From Psoroptes ovis (taxonomy: Eukaryota > Arthropoda > Arachnida > Sarcoptiformes > Psoroptidae), in assembly GCA_002943765.1 (NCBI GenBank), contig PQWQ01000002.1, positions 4,464,001 through 4,528,000 on the forward strand: a DNA stretch of 64,000 nucleotides. The letters are read 5' to 3'. The notes beneath the pieces were generated by a model. That model saw only the letters and a program-made list of their open reading frames with translations, was not told the DNA's origin and ran no database searches. A program made the translations under genes and the position numbers. Positions 1-12,825 of this stretch are shown here, one piece after another; position 1 is the stretch's first letter; each line of letters opens with the position of its first letter.

Positions 1-34
1 TAAAAATTTGAATCCAGCTTCAGTGTATTATCAA

Positions 35-3000
35 TCAATCATTGATATATTGGCGAAGATCGAGCGAATAAGTTTTGCTGGTAAAAGATTGAGTATTGAT
101 TTTCTGAGAAATATAAAAGAAATAATTAAAAAAAATGCCATCAAAAATTGACAAACAAACCTCTTTACACACTCCAATCAATGAACTTGCTTGATCAATC
201 AATTCTGGTTTCAATGATATCAAAATGAATTGCATGGATTTTGTTTTGGATTTCAGAAATTTGAAAAGCTAAAAAATCGAATAAAAAAATTAAAATTAAT
301 GCGAAAAAAATGATGATTAAATGAAACAGACTTTAGTTGCATTTGTATTATCTAAACAGGCATCAATTTCATCCATAATCAAAAATGATGGCATTTTTTC
401 GTAATAAATTGAAAATAATAATGCGAACAGTGACATTATTTTTTCACCACCACTCAATGATCGAATCGGTTGAAACGATTTACCCGGAACAATACAATTA
501 AAATGTATGCCACTTAAATATGGTTCTTCGGGATTTTCTGCTATCAAATATGATTGTGATGATTCTGATTGCATCAATTCTTTATAAAATTTGTCTAGAT
601 TTTTCATTATTTTATCTAAAAAATTATTGAATATCGTTTTGCGTTGCTGTTTAATTTGATCGAAAGGTTTTTTCAATTGCATCAATTCATTTGTAAGGAT
701 TTCAATTTCATTATTTAAAGTGCGCATTTGTCGATTCAATTGTGTTTTTCTAATCAAAGCAAATAATAAAGTAAACATTTAAATGGATATTTTTAAAATA
801 TAAAAAAAATACTTAGATGACAATGAGGAATTAGATGTCAGTGTTATTTGCTGAATTTCCGATTCTTTTGATTTTATATCATTGTCGATTTTGAATTTCA
901 TTTCATGATATTCTTCATTGTTGGCAACTTTGACCATTGGATATTTATCATAATCGATTTCAATTTCATTTTCAAGTTCAAAAATATCATTCAATGATTG
1001 ATCATCCATTACTAATGTTTGACCAAATATCTGATCAAATATCATAGAATTTGATATCAACGGTATAGAAATGTTTTCATTGAATATCCTCTTGAATATT
1101 TCATGTCTTTTATTCATTAATGATTTTAAATTAGAATCAGCTTTCATTATACTTTTATTTGATGAATTCAATAATTTTCTTTCATCTGAAATGTTTTTCA
1201 ACAATTTTTGATATTTTTCATTCAATTCACTCAAAGATTTATTGAAATGAGATATTTTTCCCTCCATTTCTTTACGTTTATTATCTTGTTCATCAATATG
1301 TTTCCGCTTGGAATCTAATAGTTTTTTTACTTCATTCATTTTTGTTGAATTTTCATGAATAATATTTTCAACATTTTCAATTTCTTTATCAATGATCGAT
1401 GATTTTTTTGTTTCAATTATTATTTTATTTTCTAAATTTTCTAAACGTTTTTTACACTCATTAATATATTCATCAATATTATTATCCAATTGATTAAGAT
1501 GTATTGCTTCGAATTGTTTTATATTTGTAAGATTAATTCTTGAAAGAAATTCACCGAAAATTCGCGATTCCATATTATTATAAATCCTTTCATATGAATC
1601 AACTTTATTTGAAATCTCATATAACGAGGAATTAATATTCAAAAGTTTTGTTTCCAATTCATTAATTTGTTTTTCAATATTTTTCTGTTTTTCTTGATAA
1701 TTTTTCATCAGATTTTTCTTCATCTCTAATTGAATATTACAATCATAAATTTGTTGATCTATTTCATTGATTTGTTGTTTTAGAATATTTTTTTCATTCA
1801 AACTCTTCAGATATTCTGCCTGCTTCGATTGTTTATCATCATTGTTCACGCTTTGCCAAATATTTTTTACTCTATCAGTTTGATTAAATGAAATTTGTCC
1901 ACTTTTAGAGAACATAGTACCATCCAATGAGACAACTCTGTGTTTTTGACCATCACCAAGATTATAAGATACACGAGCAGCATCTTCACGTGTTTCACAT
2001 AAAAGAGTATTTCCCACAACAAAACGAACCGCTTTTTCAATCGATTTGTTATTCATAAAATCAATTAAATCATAAACTAATTTGGCATTTACGACATTGA
2101 GATTACGAAGATTTTCATTCAAAATCGGTGCTTTGATCATATCCAATGCTAGAAATGTTTCAGAATCAATAAATTGAGATTGTTCTTGTTCAAATATACT
2201 TTCAATTGTTTGAAAAGAATCGACAATTATTGCATCTGAATATTTTTTCATAATCACTGATAATGGTAATTCATATTTTTTACTCATTGGTTTACATAAT
2301 TCTGATAATCTTCCATAAACATTTGTATAATTATCACGAATATATTTGATGAATTGATTTTTTCTATTACGTTTTTCTTGTTCTTTCATACTAATATATT
2401 TTTTACTAATACTTTGATTATAAATTTCAATTTCATTTTTATATTTATCGATTCTTTTATTGATTTCATCAATTTGTTTTTGTGATTTCAATTTCTGATC
2501 CTCGTATTTCTGTAAATTAATTGCGATTTCATGAACTTCTTTTTTTAAATTTTTCAACTTTTCATCATAATTTTCATTATTCAACAATGATTTGAGATTT
2601 TCAATTTTTGTATTCAATAGTGTTTGTTCTGCTTTATAATTACGAACTTTCATATCTGTATCACTATGATTGTGCTGGAATGGTGCAATTTCTTTGAGAA
2701 AAACATTTTTAAGCCTAATAAAAAATCAGAAATTATTATGAAACATCTCTAATTATGAAAAAGATAATACCTTTTGTATTCAGCAATTATTTCAGGATCG
2801 ATATTTTCTAGTTGGTTTTCATTTTGATCGATTTCATTTTTCAATTTTTCAATTTCTTTTTGATATGTTTGGATTAGATTTTCGCTTAATTTCTTTTCAT
2901 AATTGAATTTATTTTTATTGTTTTTTGCATTTTTCACTAACGTTTCTATGCGATTGTATTCATCATTTATTTTTTGATAATCGGACTGAATATTAACCAA

Positions 3001-4026
3001 AATCCGCAGTTCAAAATCACGCAATCGTTTCTCATAATTATTATTTTCATTTCTGATCTGTAGCATATTTTCACTGATTAAATTTTTTTCGTTTTCTAAG
3101 TTAGAAATTTTAGCCGCTGCTTTTTCAGCAATTTGAATATTATCTTGTATTATATCTTGCGTTTGTTCAAATTCCATTTCTAAATGGTACAAATCTAGTA
3201 AAACTCGCTGGATTTTTAATGAGTTCAAATTTTCTACCAACGAATCATTTTTCTTCATTTCATTATCAAGAAAAGTGATGAATTTTCTAGAATTTAAGAA
3301 TTTCTGCTTTTCTTTAACTAAAGAATTTATTTCAGACTCTTTTCGAGAAAATTTTGCCTTAGAGAAAGAAAAAAGTAGAAATTTCATTTATACTCATGAA
3401 ACAAAGCAAACCTTTAAATCATCATATTGCTGTTTATAAAGATTGCTGCCAGATAATTCTTCAATAATAGATGTCATTTTTCTGGGATCATTTAGAATAA
3501 TTTGATCTATTTTGCCTTGAAATATCATGAACAATTTATCATTAGAATTGAATCCTAAATGTCTCAAACCAATAGTGTAAGTATGTTTTGTTACATTTTT
3601 ACCATTCATCGAATAAAGATTAGAATTTTTGTTTGTAATCGATCTCCGAAATGATATCGATAATTTTGAATCTTGTTTAGATTGAAAATATAATTCAACA
3701 AATAGTTTTTGATTTTTTAAATCATCATTATCACCACCACTTGATGATTCATCAGTGCTACTCGATTGTTGAAAATTAAATGAATCATCCATCAAATTTT
3801 TGATATTTTTCAAACGTAAAGATTCAATTTTTGCATTCATTGCAAAACCAATTGCATCCATTAGATTTGTTTTGCCTGAACCATTTGGTCCAATGATAAA
3901 AGTAAGATCGGTGAATGGTCCGATTAGATGGCGGCCACAATATGTTTTGAAATTGAATATTTTCATACCGATCAAGTAGAATGGTCCATAATCACACCAA
4001 GAAAATTCATTGTTATTATCATCCAT
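35..4026 (-). CDS. SMC1: Cohesin subunit SMC1 (structural maintenance of chromosomes 1), five exons
   Basis: Exons on the minus strand are 3412-4026, 2771-3357, 813-2714, 332-749 and 35-268. All introns are 51-63 bp, have GT..AG ends and keep phase, giving about 1251 residues (SMC1 is usually about 1230). The head has a Walker A motif GPNGSGKT at residues 46-53. Long coiled-coil follows, then the hinge at roughly 530-690 (it starts VYGRLSELC and contains CETREDAARVSYNLGDGQ). More coiled-coil leads to the ABC signature LSGGEK near 1130 and Walker B FLIMDEID near 1155. The last exon, with VISLK-like and SLIGV blocks, matches the SMC1 C terminus. By family knowledge SMC1 pairs with SMC3 as the ATPase core of the cohesin ring. 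The Walker A Ser/Thr is Thr where Ser is commoner, and about 20 extra residues precede the head. The start is the only in-frame ATG ahead of the head domain. Confidence 0.93.
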
Positions 4027-4237
4027 TATTGGGAATAATCAAGAATTCAAATCAGTTGCAAAAATTCAAAAAAAACTTTTCAAAGAACAAAGGAAGAATG
4101 AAATCGAAAACAAAAGATTTAGGCCTCTAACTTTTTTTTCATTTTGTTTCTATATTGACCTTTATATTTTCTATTTTTTTCCATGTTAAAATAGTTGGTT
4201 AAAAAAATTTTTTAATTTAAAAATTTTGAATTTGATT

Positions 4238-6139
4238 TTAATTAAAATCATGCCAATAAAATGGAAAAAATCTCTCCTTTAGTTGATGTTCCAAAATTTC
4301 TTGTCCATTGAATTCATTGAAATGTACTTTATTTCGTTGATAATCACATGCCCTTATATTCAAATTGAATGGAAATTCATGCATAAATGAATTCAATAAT
4401 GAACGTTCAATGCTTGTCATTATCAAGCTGGCTTGAAATGTTTTTATTGTTCTGTTCAATGATGATGATGATGATGATGAAGATGGACTATTTTTATTGT
4501 TATAACTATTGTTATTATTATCAATATTACTAATATTAAAACGTAACAATTTACGTGCATGAACAATACATAATGCCAATGTTATTTCACCGATATGAAT
4601 GCAACCATCTAAATTAATGAAACGTAAATTTGAACATTTTTTCAATAATGATGAAAAATCGGTATCTTTTATCATTTCATTTCCACGTAATATTAAAATT
4701 TGTAAATTATTAATTAATGATAAATAATCGATTGAATTTTTACCAATGAAATGATTGTGCACAGCCTCGAAATAAACTAAATATTGTAATGACATGTTTA
4801 TATTACGTAATGCACGTTGATCATTGAGTTTATGTCGATGTCTTAAATTTAAAATTAATTGCATCAATTCTCTACAAGAATATATTATTGAATTCAATGA
4901 ATTATCACTTAAACGACCAACATGACGCAAGCATAATATTTTTAAATGTACTAGATTAGAAATTGATGAAAAACCTTGATCACTCAAACAATACAGACCA
5001 GATCTATCATAATATGTAAATTCTTCAAAACTGATGTCTAAATGATTTAAATTTGGACACATTTTTGTTATTTGTATTAATGATTGATCGTTTATGCCAC
5101 TATTACATAATAATTCAAGTAAATTCGGTAGACCACCATTTTCGACCATTTCGATTAGACTATCGGATGTTAGACGCCAACAATCTTGTAGATTTAATCT
5201 TTTCAAATTTTTGATCGCTGAATGTTTTAAACAATCACCCGTTAACAAACAATTATTACTAATATTTAATGATTGTAAATTATGACAATTATCCAATATA
5301 CATTGTAATGTTTGTTCATTGATATCACAGCCAGATAGATTTAAATGTAACAATTTATTCATTGTTCCTAAACGTTTGATCGATGATAAGTGGCAATCAT
5401 TCAAACCAATTGAATTCTCAAAATTCAACGATATTAAAAAAGGAAAATGTTTACTCATAAAATTGATCATTTCATCATCTAAATAATAATAATGTAAACT
5501 TAAACGTATCAATTGATTGCGTAAACCGAAACAATAATGTTCTAATATTTCAGTAACATTACAGCAATGTATCGATACAAAACAAGATGTCGATTGAATC
5601 ATTGTACGAAGCCATTTATCATGATAATCAATTCCTTTGTGTGTCAATGTTTGTAAATTGAATAATGGATATTCATTAAAGCTATCAAAATCTTTTTGAA
5701 ATGTTTGTGATGGTATATAATAGAGACGGGCAAAATTTGGATTTACAAACACAAATCCTTGTAAATTATTCCTATTAATTGTAATACGATCTTTTAAATA
5801 TTTATTATGTATTTCTTCCCATTTTTCATTTGATACATGTAAACATTGATTGCCATTATTATCGATTCTATCATTATCACTATTTGACCATAATGTTGAT
5901 GATGAATTTCTTATGATTTTTACCAATGTCATTGTTGATGATTTATTAGTATTATTATTACTATTATTATTTTTAATTATAGTTGTTGATGATGATGATG
6001 ATGATGAATTTTTAATATTTCGTTGTTCATCTTTAAAAATGATTATTTGTTTATTATTATCATTATTATTAATAATTTGATAATTCATTGGATGTAATTG
6101 TGTTTTCGATATACGAAATCGACGAAATAAATCTCCCAT
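4238..6139 (-). CDS. Leucine-rich-repeat protein of the AMN1/FBXL type
   Basis: Single-exon frame of 633 residues starting at ATG 6139. Residues of about 20-100 are low complexity (Asn, Ser and Thr runs). From about residue 190 to 540 there is a series of 25-28-residue leucine-rich repeats of the Cys-containing kind, with units such as LLHLNLSGCDINEQTLQCIL, LKRLNLQDCWRLTSDSLIEM and LRFINLDGCIHIGEITLALC. This repeat style is typical of FBXL and AMN1 proteins, the substrate-recognition subunits of SCF ubiquitin ligases. I cannot point to a convincing F-box in the N-terminal part, so a ubiquitin role is inference. It lies 212 bp downstream of SMC1 on the same strand. Another Ser run interrupts the C-terminal part. 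An undetected upstream exon cannot be excluded. Confidence 0.75.
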   Translation of the reverse strand: MGDLFRRFRISKTQLHPMNYQIINNNDNNKQIIIFKDEQRNIKNSSSSSSSTTIIKNNNSNNNTNKSSTMTLVKIIRNSSSTLWSNSDNDRIDNNGNQCLHVSNEKWEEIHNKYLKDRITINRNNLQGFVFVNPNFARLYYIPSQTFQKDFDSFNEYPLFNLQTLTHKGIDYHDKWLRTMIQSTSCFVSIHCCNVTEILEHYCFGLRNQLIRLSLHYYYLDDEMINFMSKHFPFLISLNFENSIGLNDCHLSSIKRLGTMNKLLHLNLSGCDINEQTLQCILDNCHNLQSLNISNNCLLTGDCLKHSAIKNLKRLNLQDCWRLTSDSLIEMVENGGLPNLLELLCNSGINDQSLIQITKMCPNLNHLDISFEEFTYYDRSGLYCLSDQGFSSISNLVHLKILCLRHVGRLSDNSLNSIIYSCRELMQLILNLRHRHKLNDQRALRNINMSLQYLVYFEAVHNHFIGKNSIDYLSLINNLQILILRGNEMIKDTDFSSLLKKCSNLRFINLDGCIHIGEITLALCIVHARKLLRFNISNIDNNNNSYNNKNSPSSSSSSSSLNRTIKTFQASLIMTSIERSLLNSFMHEFPFNLNIRACDYQRNKVHFNEFNGQEILEHQLKERFFPFYWHDFN

Positions 6140-9100
6140 AGTTTTTTTTTAATCGAAGAATTAAAATTTCTTTCAAAATTCAAAATATTTTTTTCGATCC
6201 CATTTTATATAATTTGTTTTCAACAAATTTTAAATCAAATTTAAATTTAATCCGATTTGAATTTGAGGAAAAAAAATTACAGGAATTATTCAATTTCAAA
6301 ATTCGAAAAACGAAGGCATCCTTTTTTTCTCTAAACAAAATTCCCGGGAATTTTGTTTGTTTGTTAATTATTTAAATTCCATAGAAGAACCTAAAAGCAT
6401 TACCGTTGCTTGTTCTGTTGAAATTCTGAATGTAAACAGAATAATGAATAGAAATTCTGTGCCTAAATTCCGTTATTCCTGATTCCATTTGATTTAGTTT
6501 CATTAATAAATAATTCATAATAATACCAATTCTTTGAGATCAAATCCAAATTTTGAAAAAAAATCATCGATTTCATGCGTCAGACACCAACACCAACACC
6601 AACACCACCACCACCTTCAACCAACCAACAAATATCAACGGTTTTCTTCTGGTCATGTATATGTGTTCAATTATATAGCGTGCATAGCGTCTTTACGTAC
6701 AACCCATTGCACATGTAAATGCACATTTTATATTTCACAGTTTTAATTATTTTAATGTGAAAAATATTTCAAATAAACACATGTATGTTCAATGAAAAAC
6801 AAATGTATATGTACATCTGAGCATATATATAAATACACCTAACATTTTTGTTCACATACAAACAAAATGCAAACAAACTCACGGATGTTTTTCCCTTTTT
6901 TTTTTGTTCGCACTTAACATTTAGATATTCTTTGAAATATTTCCACATATATGAATATAACGACATGTTTATATACGAGTATATACACACTGACATGAGT
7001 TGCATGTGAGCATTTATATATATGCAAGAAAATAACACAACACAGTTGATGATAATGTTATGATGTGAGCATATATATACAAGCATCTATGAGTTATGAG
7101 TGCATTGTATATGTATGTTTCAAAAAAAAAAAATGCGCATATTTTCATATATATATATATATAACAGCAGCAGTTATAACCAACATTATCATTGCTCCTT
7201 CAATATGTCCAATTTGTATTGTATTTATTTATTTCAATTTTCATAAGCAATTTTCATCATCATCATCATTATTATCATTGATATATACATATGATTTTGA
7301 AATGAAATGAAATGAAGAAGCAATGATGAAAAGATTAAATATGAAATTATTATTATTGCTAAAATCAAAATTAAAATCTAAACCATCCTATTTATGAAAT
7401 AACATTTATATATATGAATAAAAAAATGTATAAAAGTAAATAATAATATATTTGTGTGTATGAGTGTGTGTGTGTATGTATATTTTACATGATTTTTATT
7501 AATTAATATTTTTCCAATTTTATTTTAGATTAATTAATATTATTATTATATAGATTTCGATAATTTTGTTTTATTTATTTATATTAAAATATATTTCATT
7601 TCTGGGTTCCCATCATCATTATTATTATCGTTATCTTAATTATTGTATTCATCTTCGAAAATCAAATTCAGTAATTCTGGTAAATGAATTGATTGAAACT
7701 TGAATAATTGAATTCTCTATTGCAAAATGTATTCAAGTGTTTTTATTCTCATGTTTTCATCAAATTGATTTTTGATTGAATTTTATTGATTCATCCAAAA
7801 TGAGATAATCATCAAATCATTTCGATCAATGAAATGATTTTTTGTATTGAAAATTTCGTTTTTTTTATTATTTTGAATCTGTAATATCTTAGAATTTTAC
7901 TTTTTTATTATTCATCAATAATAATTATTTTGTCATTCGTAAATCTTTTTTTTTATTTTCATTGAAATGTGTAATACTCATCACAATCATCATCATCATC
8001 ATCATCATCTGTATTAATGTTAATGTAATACAAACGTTAATGTATTTTGTTCAAAAAAAAAAAAAAATCATTGAAATTTTGTTTGCTTGTTTGTGTGCGT
8101 TTAAATTCTCTCGTAAACATGATATACATAACAGCTTTGAAATATTCTTCAATTCATCAAAAAGAAAAAAAAATGTTTTCATCATTTCAATTTTATAATT
8201 TATTTTGATTGAATTTTTCGATATTTATATTTAGTATAAAGTGATACTTATAGTATTTCAAAGTGAAAGAAAAAAAAATACCAAAAAACATCCATCATTA
8301 TCAAACGAATAGAATTTGTTTATCTGTACATTTTTTTTCTCATAATTTCATTCAATTCAACTTCAACATAATTGTTTATTTTTCTAAATTATTTATTCCA
8401 TCTTTTTTTTTTACTTCTCAATCACCATCATCATCATCATCATTATTTGATTAATCATTTCTTTAACTGTATGTTTTCATTTCTGTTTTTGTTTTCATAT
8501 TGTTTCTTTCGATTTTTCTTTTCTTCAATTACTATTAATTGGAGATTTACATTTTAATCATCATTCAATATTTTTTTTACGTATGAAATTAAAATGCAAA
8601 AGGTGACGCATATTCATTCATTCATTCATTCACTATGTTATTCATTGGAATTTTATCATCATTATTTTTCATTAATTTCTAATATTAAAAAAAATATATT
8701 AAAAATAAATGCGTGGATGTATGTAGTTGTCGTCGTCGTCGTTTTTGTTGTTGTTATTCTTTGCTTTTTTTTACGTATTTTCCATACAATTATATTAATT
8801 ATTTACCTTGTTTTTTTATTATTTTAATTATTTATATTTATATTCATATTTATTGTTTTTCAGGTTTTGATGTATCTATTATGATCGTCATACATACATT
8901 GTCAGAATCATGATTTCAGTTCCAATTTACCGAAAGCAAATGCTTGAGATTTTGAATCAAATATGAAAAATGGCCAAATTCTTAAGATGATTAATGAAAA
9001 TTCAACAATCTATGCATGAAAATTGGATTGTTCCTATTTAATTTTAATTTATTGTGAGTTATTATTTTTATTATTATTTTATTCCAATTTTAATCTTATT

Positions 9101-12100
9101 TATTGTTTTTTTTTGCAGTTTTCGAATCTATTATTATGATCATATCAAAATGAAAACAATTGAAATGATTAATTACGGTACTTGTCTATGACAAAGCTCT
9201 TGTTGTTGAAAAAAAAATTACATCATAATAATTGAAAAATAATGTCGATTATTGAATTCATAACAATTATCGATGAGAAATTATGACAAATATGAGAATA
9301 TGAAACGATATGAAAGAAAAAAATGATAAATTTTTATTTAAAAAAAAAATTTGATAATTGATCAATTATATATTATTTGAAAATCGGGCTATCAGCAAAT
9401 TTTTTACCATTAAACAAAAATAAACAAATCATTGTTTGTGTATGGAAAAAAAATCAATTATAAAAATATTTGCAATAGGAAGACGCCTACCATCATTGTT
9501 TTTATCATCATCATCATCGTCATACTAGAAATCTATCAACCAAGTGATTTTTTGATTTCTCTGCAATTTATTTGTCCTGCATAACATATGACTTTTGTAT
9601 ATATGGAAACAGACTAACGAAAAAAAAAAAAAAAAATGGAAGGAAAATCACAAATGATGATTTTATATTAATTCGCTAAATCATCTTTTTGAAAAAAAAA
9701 AATTTTTTTTTTTGTTTGTGTAATTCTGCTTTTAATTAATTGATATTTTAAGAAAAAAAAGCAAAAGCCATTCAACAATTATAAGGTATTTTATCATTTA
9801 TTTTATTACTTTTAATTTAAAAATTATTATTATTATCATTACTGTTGAGAAAACAGTTACTCAAGTTCATCATCATCATCCAATCAATGTATGAATTTTC
9901 ACTGTTAGTAGATGAACTGTTATTGGCTGTGGTGATGAACAATCATGTACATATATAAAGGCGAAATAATTGTTGTTTTGTTGTTGCTGTTTTTAATGCT
10001 AGTTTTAGACCATCAATGTGTTAACATCGCCACTCACCACAGCATTGTTTTATTTGTTTATCTGAATATTTGTTCACCAATCTTCATCCACGTTTTTATT
10101 TACATCATATTTATTATATTTATAATCAATAAAATTATATTCATATATTTAAATCAACCATCAAATATCACGAACAATTACTATCATTATTCGAGTGAAC
10201 ACACACACGCTGCTATAAATTATTTAAAACGCAATAATTTAACAAATTAACAAAAGTAAAAAAAATTAAATACAATAATACAAAATGTACAACGAAACAA
10301 AGAATAGTAAAAAGAAAAAAAATTTCGCGCCAATCAAATAGTTTTGAAAAATTCAATGATTCGTATCATATAATATGAATAATGATTGTTAGAAATGAAG
10401 AAAAATATTTTCTTACACAGAAAACATATGTACCATTGAGAGAATTTTAGTGAAAAACAAAAAAAACAGAATTAAAACAAAGCAATTAATTGAATCATAT
10501 TCAACAATTTTTTTTCCTTTCAAAACCATTAAAATCTGTTCAGAAATGAATCAAAGAAAGCAAAAAATATTGTAAATGAAATGAAATGAAATCACTATGA
10601 AAAATTCATGCGCTACATTCAATGCAATATTTGAATGATTTACAAATTATTTGCATAAAATTTAAATTTTTTTCTTTTCTTTTTTTTTGTTTCTTCAAAC
10701 ATATATTACAGTTAGAAGGCGAATTATAATGATAATAATGAAAATATGATCATAGAAATTGGTAAATAGATGAAATAGAAAAAAAAATAGTAAAGCAAAA
10801 AGTAACAATTGGTAAATGTCACATAGAATTTCATAAACATTGAAATGATATGAAGCTTACACTTGAAAAAAAAATTTCATATATAATGATAATATTAATA
10901 ATAACGATGATTATGATGAGAAAATAAAAAGAATATTTATACATCAAACAATCATGATTTACCGTTATTATTATTATTATTATTATTAACATTATCATTA
11001 TTCTATATTGTTTCTGAAGAATTGAACTCGAAGAATTTCATTTATATTTTCACAGATTTTTTTCTTTTAGCTATTTCAAATATTATTCTCTTCATTTTAC
11101 TTTGCTTGCTTTCTGAGGAAACATGAAAAAATATATAGACATTTATGAATTTGAATTTATATAGCAAAAAAAAAAAAAAGAAAAAAACAAAATTCATATA
11201 TATATCTACAAATATTGTTCTCAAATATAAACAAATATTTTAGCATCCAAATAATAACAAGCGAAAACGGCAAAAACATTAGAAGAAAAAATCGGTTAGT
11301 TTTGCAAATAAATAGAAAAATCAAGCCCTAAACGTCATTGTCGTCTTGATTTTTTGTTTTTTTTTTCGATCATAATTTTGTTTTCTTTTCAAATTAATTG
11401 AATGATAATGATGATCATAATAATAATATTAATAATATAAATATAAACGATTATGAATTTTCAAGTGAGTTTTCATTGAACTTTTTCTTATTCTTCTTTT
11501 AAATTTTTTTTTTTCAATCTTAATTTTGTTTTTGTCCTTTAATCTTATTATTATTATTATCATTATCATGAAAATGTATCAAGTTTTTTTTTGTTTGCAA
11601 TTTAATTCGTTCATTTTCTTTGTTTGTGTTTATCCCTTATTTATGAAATGAATTTTTAAAAAAAATTATTTTTCAAATAATTATTTTCGCATCATCAAAA
11701 TTATGACGACAAACGAAATAAACATATTCAAGCGAATAAACAAAGTAAATGAAAAAAATAAAAATGAATAAGACAATTGACAATTAATAATAGATTTGAA
11801 TAATGAAGAAACAATATGTTGTTGTTGTTGTCGTTGCTGTTCGCTAAATTGCTTAATATTAACGTTGAACAATAATAATGATGAATTAATGAAATAAACA
11901 TCTTTTTTCTTCTTTGTTCAATGAATTTGAATTTACTAATTTCAAAATTTTCTATTTTTTCTAGATTATTAGAGAAAAAAATTTTTGAAGATATTGATCG
12001 GCACAAATTTTTTGGGGGAAAAATTTTTTGAAAATTTAAAATTGAATTTTATACACTGTGATTTATTATCGATTCATTTGTGTTTTTTTGAATTTTCAAT

Positions 12101-12692
12101 ATTCAAAATCAAGAATTCATATCCATTGAAATTGTATTGAAACATATATTGAATGGAATATTTGTCATCTTTCAAAATAATTGAATTATAAAAAAAATCA
12201 TTACTTCATACGCTGCAATCATCAATTGTCATCGTTTGAAAAATTAGCAACATTGAAAAACTACCATTATTTCTTAGAAAAAAAAATTCATCAATGCATC
12301 CATAACCCTAGTCATATGTTTATTTTTCAAATATGAAATTTTTTCAATTTGATTAATTGATTAGTCGTCATCATCATCATCATCATTATGTTGATTATGT
12401 TATTGAAATATATATCTATTAATGTATTCATGTGTATTTTGCCGTTCGTCTTTAATCTTCAAGGTTCATCATTTTGAAGATTTTTTCATATTTTTATTAT
12501 AAATAAATTTGAAATTCAAATATTATAAGAAAAAAAAAAGAAAATCATCATCGCCATCTTGAATATAATCATATTATTATTACCAATAATTATTCATAAA
12601 TAGATAATTGAATTTTTCTTCAAATCAATATTATATTTGTTCATCAATTAAAATTTGAAAAAAAAACATAAAATAGACAAAGGCATAAAAAA
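6140..12692. other. AT-rich gene desert, no supported coding gene
   Basis: About 6.5 kb with no protein frame that I trust. The open frames here are built from homopolymer T, TA and TCA repeats and lack family-like motifs. It contains an (AT)n tract at 7147-7163, TCA/CAT microsatellites near 7256, 7987 and 8424, and two exon-like segments at 8849-8890 and 9099-9145. It may hold regulatory DNA or further 5' exons of the GSK-3 gene downstream, but the sequence alone does not show this. Confidence 0.5.
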
Positions 12693-12825
12693 ATGGATGC
12701 CAATATGAATGAAGATAATCAACAACAGCAGCAGCAACAACAACAACCACAAGATTCAACAAATTCATCACGAATGATGAATTTTGATCCTGCCGTATTA
12801 GTGGTGAGCCATATAAGAACAATAA
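12693..12825 (+). CDS. Candidate alternative first coding exon of the GSK-3/shaggy gene (polyQ N terminus)
   Basis: An ATG at 12693 opens a 44-codon frame with a run of eight Gln near its start, ending at a strong donor GTAAGT (12826-12831) in phase 1. The next in-phase acceptor in the kinase gene (exon at 15539) also needs phase 1, the same phase left by the proximal first exon 14998-15460. Joining 12825 to 15539 keeps the kinase open and would give a 571-residue isoform. A second donor-like GTGAGC at 12804 is in phase 0 and would not fit. Arthropod shaggy genes are known for several promoters and N termini, which supports this reading. It could also be the start of an unrelated transcript. 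Confidence 0.5.

Noticed and set aside
9945..10250. 101-codon plus-strand frame with hydrophobic stretches
   Set aside because: Built from ATT/TTA repeats, no conserved motif, no splice or promoter context; typical of random AT-rich DNA.
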